Below, one piece after another: positions 43,295 through 53,027 of a stretch of DNA of 64,000 nt. A model generated the notes under the pieces. The model saw only the letters and a list, made by a program, of their open reading frames with translations. It ran no database searches and was not told where the DNA came from. Position 1 is the stretch's first letter. The number at the start of each line of letters is the position of its first letter. The stretch comes from Hyphomicrobiales bacterium (GTDB taxonomy: Bacteria > Pseudomonadota > Alphaproteobacteria > Rhizobiales > Rhizobiaceae): positions 84,161 to 148,160 of the forward strand of contig UBXM01000040.1 of assembly GCA_900469445.1 (NCBI GenBank), given 5' to 3'. Both the position numbers and the translations under genes were made by a program.

Positions 43295-44542
43295 TTGCAA
43301 AACCGTGCCGGATTTTCGTTTCGTCTGATTGCCGTCGTTTCGGTTGTCGCCGCGCTTTCGAGCTGCGCCGGCAGGCCTGAAGGCGTGCTGATACCGACCG
43401 CTGCGGCCTCCGTTCCCGGTGCATCAACCGTCGATGTTCTGGTGGCGACGACCCGCAAGTCGACAGAAGCGCCCGGCATTTTATTCTCCGGCGAACGCGG
43501 CAAGGAACCATCCCTCACCGAGATCAAGGTCTCGATACCGCCTGCCAGCGCACGTGAAGTCGGCCAGGTGCAGTGGCCGAAAAAGCTTCCCGCCAACCCC
43601 GCCAAGGAATTCGCCACGCTTTCGGTCACGCCGATGCAGATCAGCGATGCGCGCAACTGGCTGCATCATAACCTGCCCAAGAGCCGCCGGGTGATGGTGT
43701 TTGTCCACGGGTTCAACAATCGGTACGAGGACGCGGTTTATCGCTTCGCGCAGATCGTCCATGATTCCGATACCGACGTGGCGCCGGTACTTTTCACCTG
43801 GCCGTCGCGCGGCAGCATCTTTGCGTATAATTACGACAAGGAAAGCACCAACTATTCCCGCGATGCGCTGGAAAATATGCTGCGCCGTCTTTCGACCGAT
43901 CCGGGTGTCGGCGAAGTGACGATCATGGCGCATTCGATGGGGTCCTGGCTTACCGTGGAAGCGCTTCGCCAGATGGCAATCCGCGACGGGCGCGTAGCAC
44001 CCAAGATCCAGAACGTCATACTTGCTTCGCCGGATCTCGATGTCGACGTCTTCGGCCGGCAATTTGCCGAACTTGGCCCCAAGCATCCGAATTTCACTCT
44101 CTTCGTCTCGCAGGACGACCGGGCGCTCAGCCTGTCTCGGCGCATTTCCGGCAATATCGACCGCCTGGGCCAAGTCGATCCGACGGTCGAGCCTTATCGG
44201 AGCGAGTTCGAAAAGGCCGGGATCGTCGTTCTCGACCTTACCAAGCTCAAGGGTGGCGACCGCCTGAACCATGGCAAGTTCGCCGAAAGCCCGGAAGTGG
44301 TGAAGCTGATCGGCAACCGGCTGATTGCCGGGCAGACTGTGACCGACAGCGATGTCGGGCTTGGCGAGCGACTGGGCGCCGTTGCGCTCGGCACGGCGCA
44401 GACGGTCGGCGGCGCAGCCAGTGTCGCGGTCAGCGCCCCGATCGCCATATTCGATCCGACGACGAGGCGGACCTACAATGATCAGGTCGGCCGGTTCGGG
44501 CAGGCGCTCGGCAATACGGTAGAGACCGCCGTCGGCCAGTAG
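43295..44542 (+). CDS. Alpha/beta hydrolase lipoprotein (DUF900-like)
   Basis: Exported protein of 415 residues from a TTG start with GGAG seven bases upstream. A signal peptide ends in the lipobox LSSC with Cys24. The hydrolase domain has FVHGFNNRYEDA at 136-147 and the nucleophile elbow AHSMGS with Ser214; SPDLDVDVF and later a catalytic histidine region (LNHGKFAES) follow. This matches the DUF900 family of serine hydrolases. The substrate is unknown. Start choice is uncertain because no ATG is suitably placed; GTG codons near 43265 are alternatives. Confidence 0.8.
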   Translation: MQNRAGFSFRLIAVVSVVAALSSCAGRPEGVLIPTAAASVPGASTVDVLVATTRKSTEAPGILFSGERGKEPSLTEIKVSIPPASAREVGQVQWPKKLPANPAKEFATLSVTPMQISDARNWLHHNLPKSRRVMVFVHGFNNRYEDAVYRFAQIVHDSDTDVAPVLFTWPSRGSIFAYNYDKESTNYSRDALENMLRRLSTDPGVGEVTIMAHSMGSWLTVEALRQMAIRDGRVAPKIQNVILASPDLDVDVFGRQFAELGPKHPNFTLFVSQDDRALSLSRRISGNIDRLGQVDPTVEPYRSEFEKAGIVVLDLTKLKGGDRLNHGKFAESPEVVKLIGNRLIAGQTVTDSDVGLGERLGAVALGTAQTVGGAASVAVSAPIAIFDPTTRRTYNDQVGRFGQALGNTVETAVGQ

Positions 44543-44650
44543 AGCGGACAATTGACCGGCTTGATACGCAAAAGACGCATAGCCAAAGCTTGATTTGAAC
44601 AGGAAAGCGAATAGGTTCCCCTGCATCATTCTGCAGAATGCGAGGAAATC

Positions 44651-46276
44651 ATGCAGACCATCGTCCAAGAGCTCAAGGCAACCGCAGACGCTACCAAGGC
44701 GACGGACATTCGTGCCGCCTTCGCCGGGGACGCAGGCCGTTTCGAAAAATTCAGCGCCCGCTTCGATGATCTTACCATGGACTATTCGAAAACCGCGGTG
44801 AACGAGGAAATTCTAGTGCTCTTCGAAAAACTCGCCGAAGCCGGCGGCGTGGCGAAAAAGCGGGAGGAGATGTTCTCCGGCGTCGCCATCAACTTCACGG
44901 AAAACCGCGCCGTTCTGCACACGGCGCTGCGCAATCGCTCCAACAGCCCGGTGCTGGTCGACGGCAAGGATGTCATGCCTGACGTCAATGCAGTTCTGGC
45001 GGCCATGGGCAAGTTTGCCGACGGCATCCGTTCCGGCGTGCTGAAGGGGACGACAGGCAAAAAGATCACGGATGTCGTCAATATCGGCATCGGCGGTTCG
45101 GACCTCGGCCCGGTCATGGCGACGCTGGCGCTCGCTCCTTTCCATGACGGCCCCCGCGCGCATTTCGTTTCCAATGTCGATGGCGCCCATATTGCCGATA
45201 CGCTGAAGCTGCTCGATGCGGAAACAACGCTGTTCATTGTCGCCTCGAAGACGTTCACGACGATCGAGACGATGACCAATGCGGCGACGGCCCGCAGGTT
45301 CATTGCCGACAAGCTAGGTGATGCCGCCGTTCAGCACCATTTCTGCGCCGTCTCCACCGCGCTCGACAAGGTCGCGGCCTTCGGCATCGACGAGAGCCGC
45401 GTGTTCGGTTTCTGGGATTGGGTGGGCGGTCGTTATTCGATCTGGTCGGCAATCGGTCTGCCACTGATGATCGCGGTCGGGCCGGAGAATTTCGGCAAAT
45501 TTCTCGATGGCGCGCATGCGATGGACAAGCATTTCCGCGAAGCGCCTGTCCGTGAAAACCTGCCGATGCTGCTTGGTCTGATCGGCTTCTATCACCGCAA
45601 TGTTCTGGGTTACCCGACCCGCGCGATCCTGCCCTACGACCAGCGCCTGTTGCGCTTCCCGGCCTACCTGCAGCAGCTCGACATGGAATCGAACGGCAAG
45701 GGCGTGACGATCGACGGCACGCCGGTCGAGGGCAATTCCGGTCCGGTGGTCTGGGGCGAGCCCGGCACCAATGGCCAGCACGCCTTCTACCAGCTGATCC
45801 ATCAGGGCACGAGCATCATCCCTGCCGAATTCATGATTGCGGCAAACGGTTTCGAGCCTGAGCTGCGCCACCAGCATGACCTCTTGATCGCCAATTGCCT
45901 GGCACAGTCGGAAGCCTTGATGAAGGGCCGCAGCTTCGAGGAAGCGAAAGCCCAGCTCACCTCCAAGGGCATGGACGACAAACAAGCGGATTTCATCGCG
46001 CCGCACCGGGTGTTTACCGGCAACCGTCCGTCGATCACCTTCGTGCATGACAAGCTGACGCCGTTCGCCTTCGGCCGTCTGGTGGCACTTTACGAGCACC
46101 GCGTCTTCGTCGAAGGCGTGCTCTTCCGCATCAATTCCTTCGACCAGTGGGGCGTGGAGCTCGGCAAGGAACTGGCAACCGGCCTACTTCCCGTCGTCGA
46201 AGGCAAGGAAAGCGCTGCGGGTCACGATTCATCAACGCAAGGCCTGGTGAAAACGCTGTCCGGGCTGAAGAAGTAA
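44651..46276 (+). CDS. pgi: Glucose-6-phosphate isomerase
   Basis: Interconverts glucose 6-phosphate and fructose 6-phosphate. 541 residues, full length. Conserved blocks are VNIGIGGSDLGPVMATLAL (about 138-156), the VASKTFTTIETMTNA phosphate loop near 198, FWDWVGGRYSIWSAIGLP near 256 and GIPVEGNSG-type TPVEGNSGPVVWGEPGTNGQHAFYQLIHQGT near 356-390. A bidirectional terminator separates it from convergent fructokinase. Confidence 0.98.
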   Translation: MQTIVQELKATADATKATDIRAAFAGDAGRFEKFSARFDDLTMDYSKTAVNEEILVLFEKLAEAGGVAKKREEMFSGVAINFTENRAVLHTALRNRSNSPVLVDGKDVMPDVNAVLAAMGKFADGIRSGVLKGTTGKKITDVVNIGIGGSDLGPVMATLALAPFHDGPRAHFVSNVDGAHIADTLKLLDAETTLFIVASKTFTTIETMTNAATARRFIADKLGDAAVQHHFCAVSTALDKVAAFGIDESRVFGFWDWVGGRYSIWSAIGLPLMIAVGPENFGKFLDGAHAMDKHFREAPVRENLPMLLGLIGFYHRNVLGYPTRAILPYDQRLLRFPAYLQQLDMESNGKGVTIDGTPVEGNSGPVVWGEPGTNGQHAFYQLIHQGTSIIPAEFMIAANGFEPELRHQHDLLIANCLAQSEALMKGRSFEEAKAQLTSKGMDDKQADFIAPHRVFTGNRPSITFVHDKLTPFAFGRLVALYEHRVFVEGVLFRINSFDQWGVELGKELATGLLPVVEGKESAAGHDSSTQGLVKTLSGLKK

Positions 46277-46292
46277 GCTGGCAACATCCAAT

Positions 46293-46330
46293 AAAAAGCC
46301 CTCCGGAATGTTCTTCCGGAGGGCTTTTTT
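46293..46330. terminator. Bidirectional terminator between pgi and fructokinase
   Basis: AAAAAGCCCTCCGGAA pairs with TTCCGGAGGGCTTTTT around a short loop, giving T-runs on both strands. Confidence 0.94.
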
Positions 46331-46346
46331 GTTTGTGAGTGGATGA

Positions 46347-47273
46347 CTACAGGCCGATCTCGCTCGCGAATGGAGGGTTTGCCCCTGCCCGCGAAACGGT
46401 GACCGCCGCGGCCTTCGCACCAAGCGCCAGCGCCTTAGCGATCTGATCTTCGGTAAGGCTTGCCACCTGCGCCTTGGTGAGCAGGTTCTGCATCTTCAGC
46501 GATGCCAGAATGCCGGCATCGAACGTGTCGCCGGCACCGACCGTATCGACGACCGTTACCCGTTCACTCGGAACCGTTACCTTGTGGTTGGCCGTATAGC
46601 CGACCGCACCTTCAGCGCCGCGAGTGACGACGACGAGCTTTGCGCCGTGATGCAGCCAGTGGCGGGCGAGCGTATCCTCGTCGCCTTCCAGGCCGAACCA
46701 GGCAAGATCCTCATCCGAGAACTTGACGATATCCGACATGGCGGCCATGCGGCGGATACGGGCGAGATGGGCCGCCTTGTCCTTGATGAAGCCGGGGCGG
46801 ATGTTCGGATCGAGCGAGATGACGCGCTTTTCATGCTCGCGCGCCATCAGTGCTTCATAGGTCGAGCCGCAGGGTTCGGGGATCAGGCTGATGGCGCCGA
46901 AATGCAGCGCCTCGCACCCGTCACCGATCGCCGGAAGATCGGCTTCGGTGATCATGCGACCTGCCGTACCTTCATCGTAGAAGGCATAGGTCGCATGGCC
47001 ATCCACGAGCTTGACGAAAGCGATGGTGGAGGGCCTAGAGGCAATGGCACAATAGCTGAAGTCGACATTGCTCTTGCGCAGCGTGTCGCGCAGGATATCG
47101 CCCATCATGTCATCGGCGAGGCCGGTGAAGAAGGCAGTCGGGACACCCAGACGGCCAAGCGCTATCGCGGTGTTGAAGACGGCACCGCCGGCATAGGGCG
47201 AAAAGGCCGGCTCGCCGAGCGTCGTCTCACGCGGCAACATGTCGATCAAAGCTTCGCCGCAGCACAGGATCAT
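46347..47273 (-). CDS. frk: Fructokinase (PfkB family carbohydrate kinase)
   Basis: Ribokinase-type sugar kinase of 308 residues. The N-terminus is MILCCGEALIDMLP, with GGAVFNTAIALGRLG at 29-43 (PfkB signature 1) and DTVGAGDTFDAG at 243-254 (signature 2, catalytic Asp249). The family resemblance is to fructokinases, and its position facing pgi, which uses fructose 6-phosphate, fits that role. Other sugars are possible. Confidence 0.87.
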   Translation of the reverse strand: MILCCGEALIDMLPRETTLGEPAFSPYAGGAVFNTAIALGRLGVPTAFFTGLADDMMGDILRDTLRKSNVDFSYCAIASRPSTIAFVKLVDGHATYAFYDEGTAGRMITEADLPAIGDGCEALHFGAISLIPEPCGSTYEALMAREHEKRVISLDPNIRPGFIKDKAAHLARIRRMAAMSDIVKFSDEDLAWFGLEGDEDTLARHWLHHGAKLVVVTRGAEGAVGYTANHKVTVPSERVTVVDTVGAGDTFDAGILASLKMQNLLTKAQVASLTEDQIAKALALGAKAAAVTVSRAGANPPFASEIGL

Positions 47274-47330
47274 CGATTTCCTCCCGAGATCGTTATTTAG
47301 CTCATCGTTACCTGAGCTTTTATATCAATG

Positions 47331-48026
47331 CTAGAGCGAAAGCTCGGTAACGCCGCCATTGCGGCCGGACCATTCCAGCGGCGCGTTCAGGAAGGATTCG
47401 ACTTCCGACAGCGTCTTGTCGTCGAAAAGCTTCTGTTCGCGGGCAACGGCCAGCACATTGCGCCAGGTCGAGATGTGGTGAAGCTGGACATTGCCGTTGG
47501 CAAAACGCTGCTCTGCTTCCGGGTAGATGCCGTAATAGAAGAGCGCGATGCCGTGATCGACGATGCCGCCGGCCGCACGGATCGCGTCGATGAAGGTAAA
47601 CATCGAGCCACCGGCCGTGGTCAGGTCTTCGATCACCAGAACGCGAGCGCCTTCCGGCATATGGCCTTCGATCTGCGCATTGCGGCCATGGCCCTTCGGC
47701 TTCTTACGGCAATAGATCATCGGCAAGCCCATGCGTTCGGCAAGAAAGGCTGCGAAAGGAATACCGGCAGTTTCGCCGCCCGCGATGCAGTCGAACTTCT
47801 CGAAACCGGCGTCACGCATGATGGTTGCCGCAGCAAAGTCCATGACGGCGGAACGGATGCGCGGATAGGAAATGAGCTTGCGGCAGTCGATATAGACGGG
47901 GCTCATCATGCCGGAGGAGAATTTGTAGGGCTTGTCGGCGCTGAAATGCACGGCTCCGATTTCCCAGAGCATCTTCGCCATCAGTTCGGCCATTACGTTC
48001 CTGTCGGTGAATGTGGTCTGGATCAT
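47331..48026 (-). CDS. pyrE: Orotate phosphoribosyltransferase
   Basis: Adds phosphoribosyl to orotate in pyrimidine synthesis. 231 residues. The PRPP motif is RVLVIEDLTTAGGSM (about residues 126-140), and FDCIAGGETAGIPFAAFLAERMGLPMIYCRKKPKGHG-type segments at 78-115 carry the catalytic lysines. It starts 57 bases upstream of the fructokinase on the same strand. Confidence 0.97.
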   Translation of the reverse strand: MIQTTFTDRNVMAELMAKMLWEIGAVHFSADKPYKFSSGMMSPVYIDCRKLISYPRIRSAVMDFAAATIMRDAGFEKFDCIAGGETAGIPFAAFLAERMGLPMIYCRKKPKGHGRNAQIEGHMPEGARVLVIEDLTTAGGSMFTFIDAIRAAGGIVDHGIALFYYGIYPEAEQRFANGNVQLHHISTWRNVLAVAREQKLFDDKTLSEVESFLNAPLEWSGRNGGVTELSL

Positions 48027-48058
48027 GCGCCCGCTCCTTGATCGCTGTTCATCTCATC

Positions 48059-48106
48059 GCAAGTCCGGACGCAAAACCGCCTGGGCACTTTTGCTGGACA
48101 TTGCTC
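48059..48106. repeat. Dispersed palindromic repeat, copy 3
   Basis: Shares TCCGGACGCAAAACCGC, TTTGCTGGA and TTGCTCAAAA with the copy at 2801-2843. GCAAAA pairs with TTTTGC and the outer arms GCAAGTCC/GGACATTGC pair imperfectly. It is in the upstream region of pyrE. Confidence 0.65.
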
Positions 48107-48226
48107 AAAACCACGCGCCGCAATAGCAGCATGGCGAAGGCTTAGCCAGCGAAACAGCGACGCAGCCTAAAGTTTTCAGACACCCCGGATCTTCAGTCGT
48201 GGAAGATCTTCAGGCGCGCGAGATTT

Positions 48227-49414
48227 TCAGGCAGATGTACGATTATCGGAAATGGGCGAGGCCGGAATGGTCCTGAGATAGGAAGCGAGCTCGACACGAT
48301 CGCGCCCGGCGTTCTTGGCTTCGTAGAGGGCGCCGTCGGCGAGGTTCAGGACGGCCTCGAACGGCTGCCCTTCCGGCAGGCCTACGGATACGCCTGCGCT
48401 GACCGTGCAACGAAGTCTTTTTCCGTCGATGACGATATCGCGGGCAGCGAAACGCATGCGCACCGCATTGGCGATCCTCTCGGCCCGGCCGGGCATGACC
48501 TCGCCGACGATCATGGCGAATTCTTCGCCGCCCAACCGTGCGGCGGAGGCAGCAGGAACCATTTCCGCCATCATGTCTTCCGCGAAAAGCTTCAGGACCT
48601 CGTCGCCGGCCAAGTGGCCAAACCGGTCGTTGATCGTCTTGAAACGGTCGATATCGAAAACAATGACCGCCGCGGAGGCATTGAGCTTTCGGCCACCATA
48701 CTGATCGAACAAGGCCCTGCGGTTGAGCAGGCCGGTCAGTGCGTCGGTCATTGCCTCACGCCGGTGAAGGGCCGCCATCCGCCCCTGGTGCAGTGCCAGG
48801 GACAAAGCACCGATGCCGGTCATGCCGGCAATGCAGATGCCGATGTTGAGGTCCTCCGCCCAGTTGGACGGCGCCTCGTTCAGTACAAGTCGTCCATCCG
48901 TAATCAGGACGCCGGCGCAGAGCGCGAAGGACAAGCCGCTTATGCAATAGAGAATGACCATGCCGATCAGAGGTCCGGGAGCTTCCTCTCGTGCCGTCCA
49001 ATATTGGCAGCCCGTCCCGACAAGCAGGATTGCCGTCAGGACATTCATGATAATCAGGCCGAGACCATTCAGCCCGACAAGGATCAAGGGCATCCCAAGT
49101 GCCAGGCATATGAAGGCAAGGACGGCCGCCAGACGCCTGGGAGCTGCACCGGTGCGAAACTGGACCGAAGCGGCGTAGATGGTGGAAAAGCCGCCCATCA
49201 AGAGCGCATAGGCAATTGCCGCGGGCGCAATGCCTGACTGGGCGGTGAAGGAGCTGTAGGCAACGATACCGCTTACGACGAGGCAAAGGGAGATAACCAG
49301 CGTCAGGAGAAATGAATCCGTCCGGCGGGAAAACCACGTACCGAACAACGTAACCATCAGACACCCGGCCGAAACGCCAAGCGCAAGCAGAAGAGACTGA
49401 TAGTCAAGCATCAT
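48227..49414 (-). CDS. GGDEF-domain diguanylate cyclase
   Basis: Membrane enzyme that makes cyclic di-GMP. 395 residues. Six or more membrane helices fill residues 5-210, an unnamed sensor region, and a GGDEF domain follows with the active site GGEEF at 295-299 and FDIDRFKTINDRFGH near 253. The inhibitory RxxD I-site expected just before the active site is absent (VPAA at that place), so product feedback is probably weak. It stands alone; ATG 49411 is an equally good start. Confidence 0.93.
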   Translation of the reverse strand: MMLDYQSLLLALGVSAGCLMVTLFGTWFSRRTDSFLLTLVISLCLVVSGIVAYSSFTAQSGIAPAAIAYALLMGGFSTIYAASVQFRTGAAPRRLAAVLAFICLALGMPLILVGLNGLGLIIMNVLTAILLVGTGCQYWTAREEAPGPLIGMVILYCISGLSFALCAGVLITDGRLVLNEAPSNWAEDLNIGICIAGMTGIGALSLALHQGRMAALHRREAMTDALTGLLNRRALFDQYGGRKLNASAAVIVFDIDRFKTINDRFGHLAGDEVLKLFAEDMMAEMVPAASAARLGGEEFAMIVGEVMPGRAERIANAVRMRFAARDIVIDGKRLRCTVSAGVSVGLPEGQPFEAVLNLADGALYEAKNAGRDRVELASYLRTIPASPISDNRTSA

Positions 49415-49537
49415 GCTGGAATTCTCTTCGAAGATTTATTCAATATACGAGCAGAAGCTAAGATGAGAATCTCTCCAAAGTGTTACCTTCGGAGAGCTAC
49501 AACCTGAATAATTATCCGACAGCAGCAAGTAGTAATT

Positions 49538-50578
49538 TTAGTCTATGACATTCCAGAAGATCTTGAAGCCGGGATCAAAGACAGTAATCGCACCGGCACC
49601 GGTGTCGCGTTTGACAGGAAATTCAACCTGAACTTCCTGTTTTTCGAGCGTCATCATCTCTTCGTTCGGCTGCAGCCCATACCAAGCCGGCCCGTTGAGC
49701 GACGCAAATGCTTCGAGTTTGTCCAGCGCATTATCCTGTTCGAAGACATGGGCAAGGCAGCTCATGGTGTTGACCGACGTATAAATGCCGGCGCAACCGC
49801 AGGCGCATTCCTTCAACGGATCGACATGCGGAGCGGAGTCGGTGCCGAGGAAGAAACGCCCGTCGCCGGATGTTGCGGCAGCGCGCAGAGCAAGACGATG
49901 GCTCTCACGCTTGGCAACCGGCAGGCAGTAATAATGAGGGCGGATGCCGCCGACGAGGATGTCGTTGCGATTGATGATCAGGTGATGCGTGGTGATCGAC
50001 CCTGCGAGGTTCGCCTTGGAAGACTTGATGTAGTCGATACCATCCGAGGTCGTGACATGCTCCATCGTGACCTTGAGTTCGGGCAGACGCTGGCGTAGCG
50101 GATCAAGCACCGTTTCGATGAAGACCGCCTCGCGATCGAAGATGTCGACCTCGGGTGTCGTGACTTCGCCATGAACGCAGAGCGGCAGGCCGATCTTGGC
50201 CATTCGTTCCAGAACCGGCATGGCCTTTTCCAGATCACGCACACCGCCATGGGAATTGGTGGTGGCGCCGGCGGGGTAGAGCTTTACGGCCGTGATCAGC
50301 CCGCTGTTCTTTCCCTCTTCGACATCATCAGGGTTCGTATGCTCCGTCAGATAAAGGGTCATCAGCGGCTCGAACCTGTGCCCCTTCGGCAGGGCAGCCA
50401 TGATCCGCGAGCGATATGCGGTGGCGTCCGCCGTGGTCACGACCGGCGGAACGAGGTTCGGCATGATGATCGCACGGGCGAAATGGCGGCTCGTATCGCC
50501 GATCACGCCCTCGAGCACCGCGCCGTCACGCAGATGCAGGTGCCAATCGTCGGGGCGGCGAATCTGGAGCGTTTTCAT
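49538..50578 (-). CDS. pyrC: Dihydroorotase
   Basis: Third step of pyrimidine synthesis; cyclises carbamoyl aspartate. 346 residues, class II (E. coli type). Metal ligands His13 and His15 are in DWHLHLRDG, the carbamylated lysine is in AVKLYPAGATTNS, and later HGE and ITTHHLI carry more ligands. The start MKTLQIRRP at 50578 is the normal N-terminus; the 36-residue upstream extension is not conserved. Confidence 0.96.
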   Translation of the reverse strand: MKTLQIRRPDDWHLHLRDGAVLEGVIGDTSRHFARAIIMPNLVPPVVTTADATAYRSRIMAALPKGHRFEPLMTLYLTEHTNPDDVEEGKNSGLITAVKLYPAGATTNSHGGVRDLEKAMPVLERMAKIGLPLCVHGEVTTPEVDIFDREAVFIETVLDPLRQRLPELKVTMEHVTTSDGIDYIKSSKANLAGSITTHHLIINRNDILVGGIRPHYYCLPVAKRESHRLALRAAATSGDGRFFLGTDSAPHVDPLKECACGCAGIYTSVNTMSCLAHVFEQDNALDKLEAFASLNGPAWYGLQPNEEMMTLEKQEVQVEFPVKRDTGAGAITVFDPGFKIFWNVID

Positions 50579-50837
50579 GGAGCTGTTCCGCTTTATGTTT
50601 TGAGGATGTTGATCCCGCTTAACATCAAAGCTGAAGCAAAGACAATCTTGGCTCCCTTGTGTGCCGCTGAACGATCGCGGGAACATCCAATCGAAGCCGA
50701 CATTATCACGCTAGGGTTCACGACATCGTGCAGATTGAACGGGGCCTGAAGCGCGGTTCAACGCAAAATATGCGGAACAAGCACGCGGGTGCTGCGTTCG
50801 TTAAGCAATCTGAAAGTGTTTTGAGTCGGAGCGAACA

Positions 50838-51761
50838 ATGAAATCCCGGACAACCAAAGTCAACAGGGGTTTTGCAGTAACCACAGGCGCCGCTGTCGCG
50901 CTTCTTGCGCTGACAGTTTCACCCGACGCCGCGGAGCGCAACAACCTCATTCTCGCATCCGCCCAGCAAAGCGATTGTGATCGCCTGGCCGGGAGCCCCT
51001 ATGACCAACAGCGTAACGGCATGTTCGCACCGGTCAATATTGCCGAGATCGGAAATCAGGCGGTGGAAGCCTGCCGGATTGCCTTCGATGCGACAGGAAA
51101 CCCGCGTTTCGCCTATCAGCTCGGCCGCGCGCTCAACAGCGTTGACGAGCCCGATCAGGCGATGAGCGCCTATAATACCGCAGTCGAGGATGGTTATGCT
51201 GCCGCGATGGTGAATTACGGCATGCTGATGGGTCGCCTCGGCGACGACACGGCCGAGTTTGCCTATTACCAGAAGGCTGCCGACAGCGGAAACACGCTGG
51301 CCGCCTACAATCTTGGTGTCGCCTATCGTGACGGCCTCGGCACGCAGCCGAATGTGGACAAGGCGCTCCAATGGTTCGAAAAAGCGGCAGCCGATGGCGA
51401 TGACACCGCCGCGTTCAATATCGGCGCGATTTATGACGAAGGCCAGCTCATCGATGCTGACGACCAGACGGCTATCGCCTGGTATGATCTCGCCGCCCAG
51501 CGCGGCAATACGGATGCGATGATCAATCTCGGCATCATGTATGAGACCGGCGAAGGCATCCCGGCAAATGTCGAGAAAGCCGCGGAGATGTATCGCCAGG
51601 CCGCCGAAAAAGGCGACATGTTCGGCGCTTCCAAATACATGCAGTTTCAGGAACTGGGCGCCGTGCCTGCCCCGTCCCAAGAGGGCGTGGAAGGCGTGAA
51701 TTCCCTGGTCCTGAAGCAGGGCGATGTGACAACTCCTGCAAAAGCGCCCCGCGAGATCTGA
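50838..51761 (+). CDS. Secreted Sel1/TPR repeat protein
   Basis: 307 residues. A signal peptide lies at about 1-34 (AVALLALTVSPDAAERN). After a conserved two-cysteine segment (SDCDRLAGSPYDQQR, EACRIAFDATGNPRFAYQLGRA), four Sel1-like repeats follow between about 105 and 265; each has the A-x2-N-x-G pattern and GLG or GEG turn, such as AAYNLGVAYRDGLGTQPN and AMINLGIMYETGEGIPAN. Sel1 proteins serve as scaffolds in signalling or envelope functions. Partner unknown. Confidence 0.85.
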   Translation: MKSRTTKVNRGFAVTTGAAVALLALTVSPDAAERNNLILASAQQSDCDRLAGSPYDQQRNGMFAPVNIAEIGNQAVEACRIAFDATGNPRFAYQLGRALNSVDEPDQAMSAYNTAVEDGYAAAMVNYGMLMGRLGDDTAEFAYYQKAADSGNTLAAYNLGVAYRDGLGTQPNVDKALQWFEKAAADGDDTAAFNIGAIYDEGQLIDADDQTAIAWYDLAAQRGNTDAMINLGIMYETGEGIPANVEKAAEMYRQAAEKGDMFGASKYMQFQELGAVPAPSQEGVEGVNSLVLKQGDVTTPAKAPREI

Positions 51762-51765
51762 CCGA

Positions 51766-52806
51766 TCAGACGATATCGCCTGCCGAAGGCCCCCAGACAT
51801 CGGTCATGGCGAAGCCGTCCGCCAATGGATCAAACGGGTCCAGCGCCACCTGATGCAGGCCGAAGGTAAATCCGCGGCCGGCGATCGTCGGGACGATTGC
51901 CGGCTTTCCTGCGACTTGCGTTTCGGCTGACAGCCCCACCTCGAACTGCGTTCCGATGATCGAACGTGACAGGAAGACTTCGCCGACCTTCACCTTGCCG
52001 CGTGCATGAAGCGTTGCGAGGTTTGCGGAATTGCCGGTGCCGCAAGGCGAGCGATCCGCCCTGCCCGGCCACATTGTCGTGCAGGTGCGCACCGTGCCGT
52101 CCGCTTCGGTATCGCGGAACATCACATAGGCGACGCCGGATATCGCCGGGATTTCCGGATGCACGACCGGGATCTGCCGATTGATCAGGTCCTTGAGGAT
52201 CATGCCTGCCTGCACAAGGGCGGCAGCATTCTTCTTTTCGATGGTGAGACCGATCTGGGAGACATCCACGAGACCATAGAAAATACCGCCATAGGAGATG
52301 TCGAGCGCGATCTCGCCCCATTCCGGTGTCTGCAGCCTCACGTCCAGCTCATGGACGAAGGACGGCACCATGGTGAGCTTCACCTTCTCGCACCGACCGT
52401 CACGGCAGGTGGCGACAGCCCTGACAAGACCTGCAGCCGTCTCCAGCGTCACGACCGTTTCCGGCTCCTTCATCTCGACAATGCCGGCCTCCAGCAGCGC
52501 CGTGGTGGCGCAGATAGAGTTGGAGCCCGAACTGGCATGCGCCTGATCAGGCTGAAGGATGATGAAGGCGGCATCCGCATCCGGATGTTTCGGTGGCAAG
52601 AGGAGGTTGACGGAGCCGATGGGCGTGCCCCGCGGCTCGAGGCAGAGAAAGCGGCGAAGCTCCTGCCCCTTCGGATCGGAATTCATCCAGGCCAGCTGTT
52701 CGGCGACGGTGTTACCGGGGATCTTCGGGACACCGCCGATCGCCACGCGACCAATCTCGCCTTCCGCATGGACATCCAGCAATTGGATCGTGCGCTTCCA
52801 TCTCAT
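51766..52806 (-). CDS. Proline racemase family enzyme (hydroxyproline epimerase/dehydratase type)
   Basis: 346 residues. The family's second catalytic cysteine is present as Cys255 in DRSPCGTGNS. At the first site the usual CGH is SGS (Ser93-Gly94-Ser95), so the two-cysteine racemase pair is altered. Members with Thr or Ser in this place are known as trans-3-hydroxy-L-proline dehydratases or related hydroxyproline enzymes. Proline racemisation is therefore unlikely; the precise substrate is open. It converges on the Sel1 gene with a 4-base gap and has no hydroxyproline genes beside it. Confidence 0.85.
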   Translation of the reverse strand: MRWKRTIQLLDVHAEGEIGRVAIGGVPKIPGNTVAEQLAWMNSDPKGQELRRFLCLEPRGTPIGSVNLLLPPKHPDADAAFIILQPDQAHASSGSNSICATTALLEAGIVEMKEPETVVTLETAAGLVRAVATCRDGRCEKVKLTMVPSFVHELDVRLQTPEWGEIALDISYGGIFYGLVDVSQIGLTIEKKNAAALVQAGMILKDLINRQIPVVHPEIPAISGVAYVMFRDTEADGTVRTCTTMWPGRADRSPCGTGNSANLATLHARGKVKVGEVFLSRSIIGTQFEVGLSAETQVAGKPAIVPTIAGRGFTFGLHQVALDPFDPLADGFAMTDVWGPSAGDIV

Positions 52807-53027
52807 GACGTCCGACTCCGCAAAGGTCGCGGCACCGAGAACGGCCGCGACAAAAGAACTGAATCACAGGTCTCGTCTGGATAGCGCAAGCCGCCGGTTC
52901 TGCCTATCGCCGAGGGCCGGAATAATGAGAGGACTGCCGTGAGATTTAGGCAGACGGACGTTTCCACCAAATCGGCGAGAGTATCGCCGCGGCATCAAAA
53001 TCAGTCATTTTTAAAGAGAAGAAAGAA

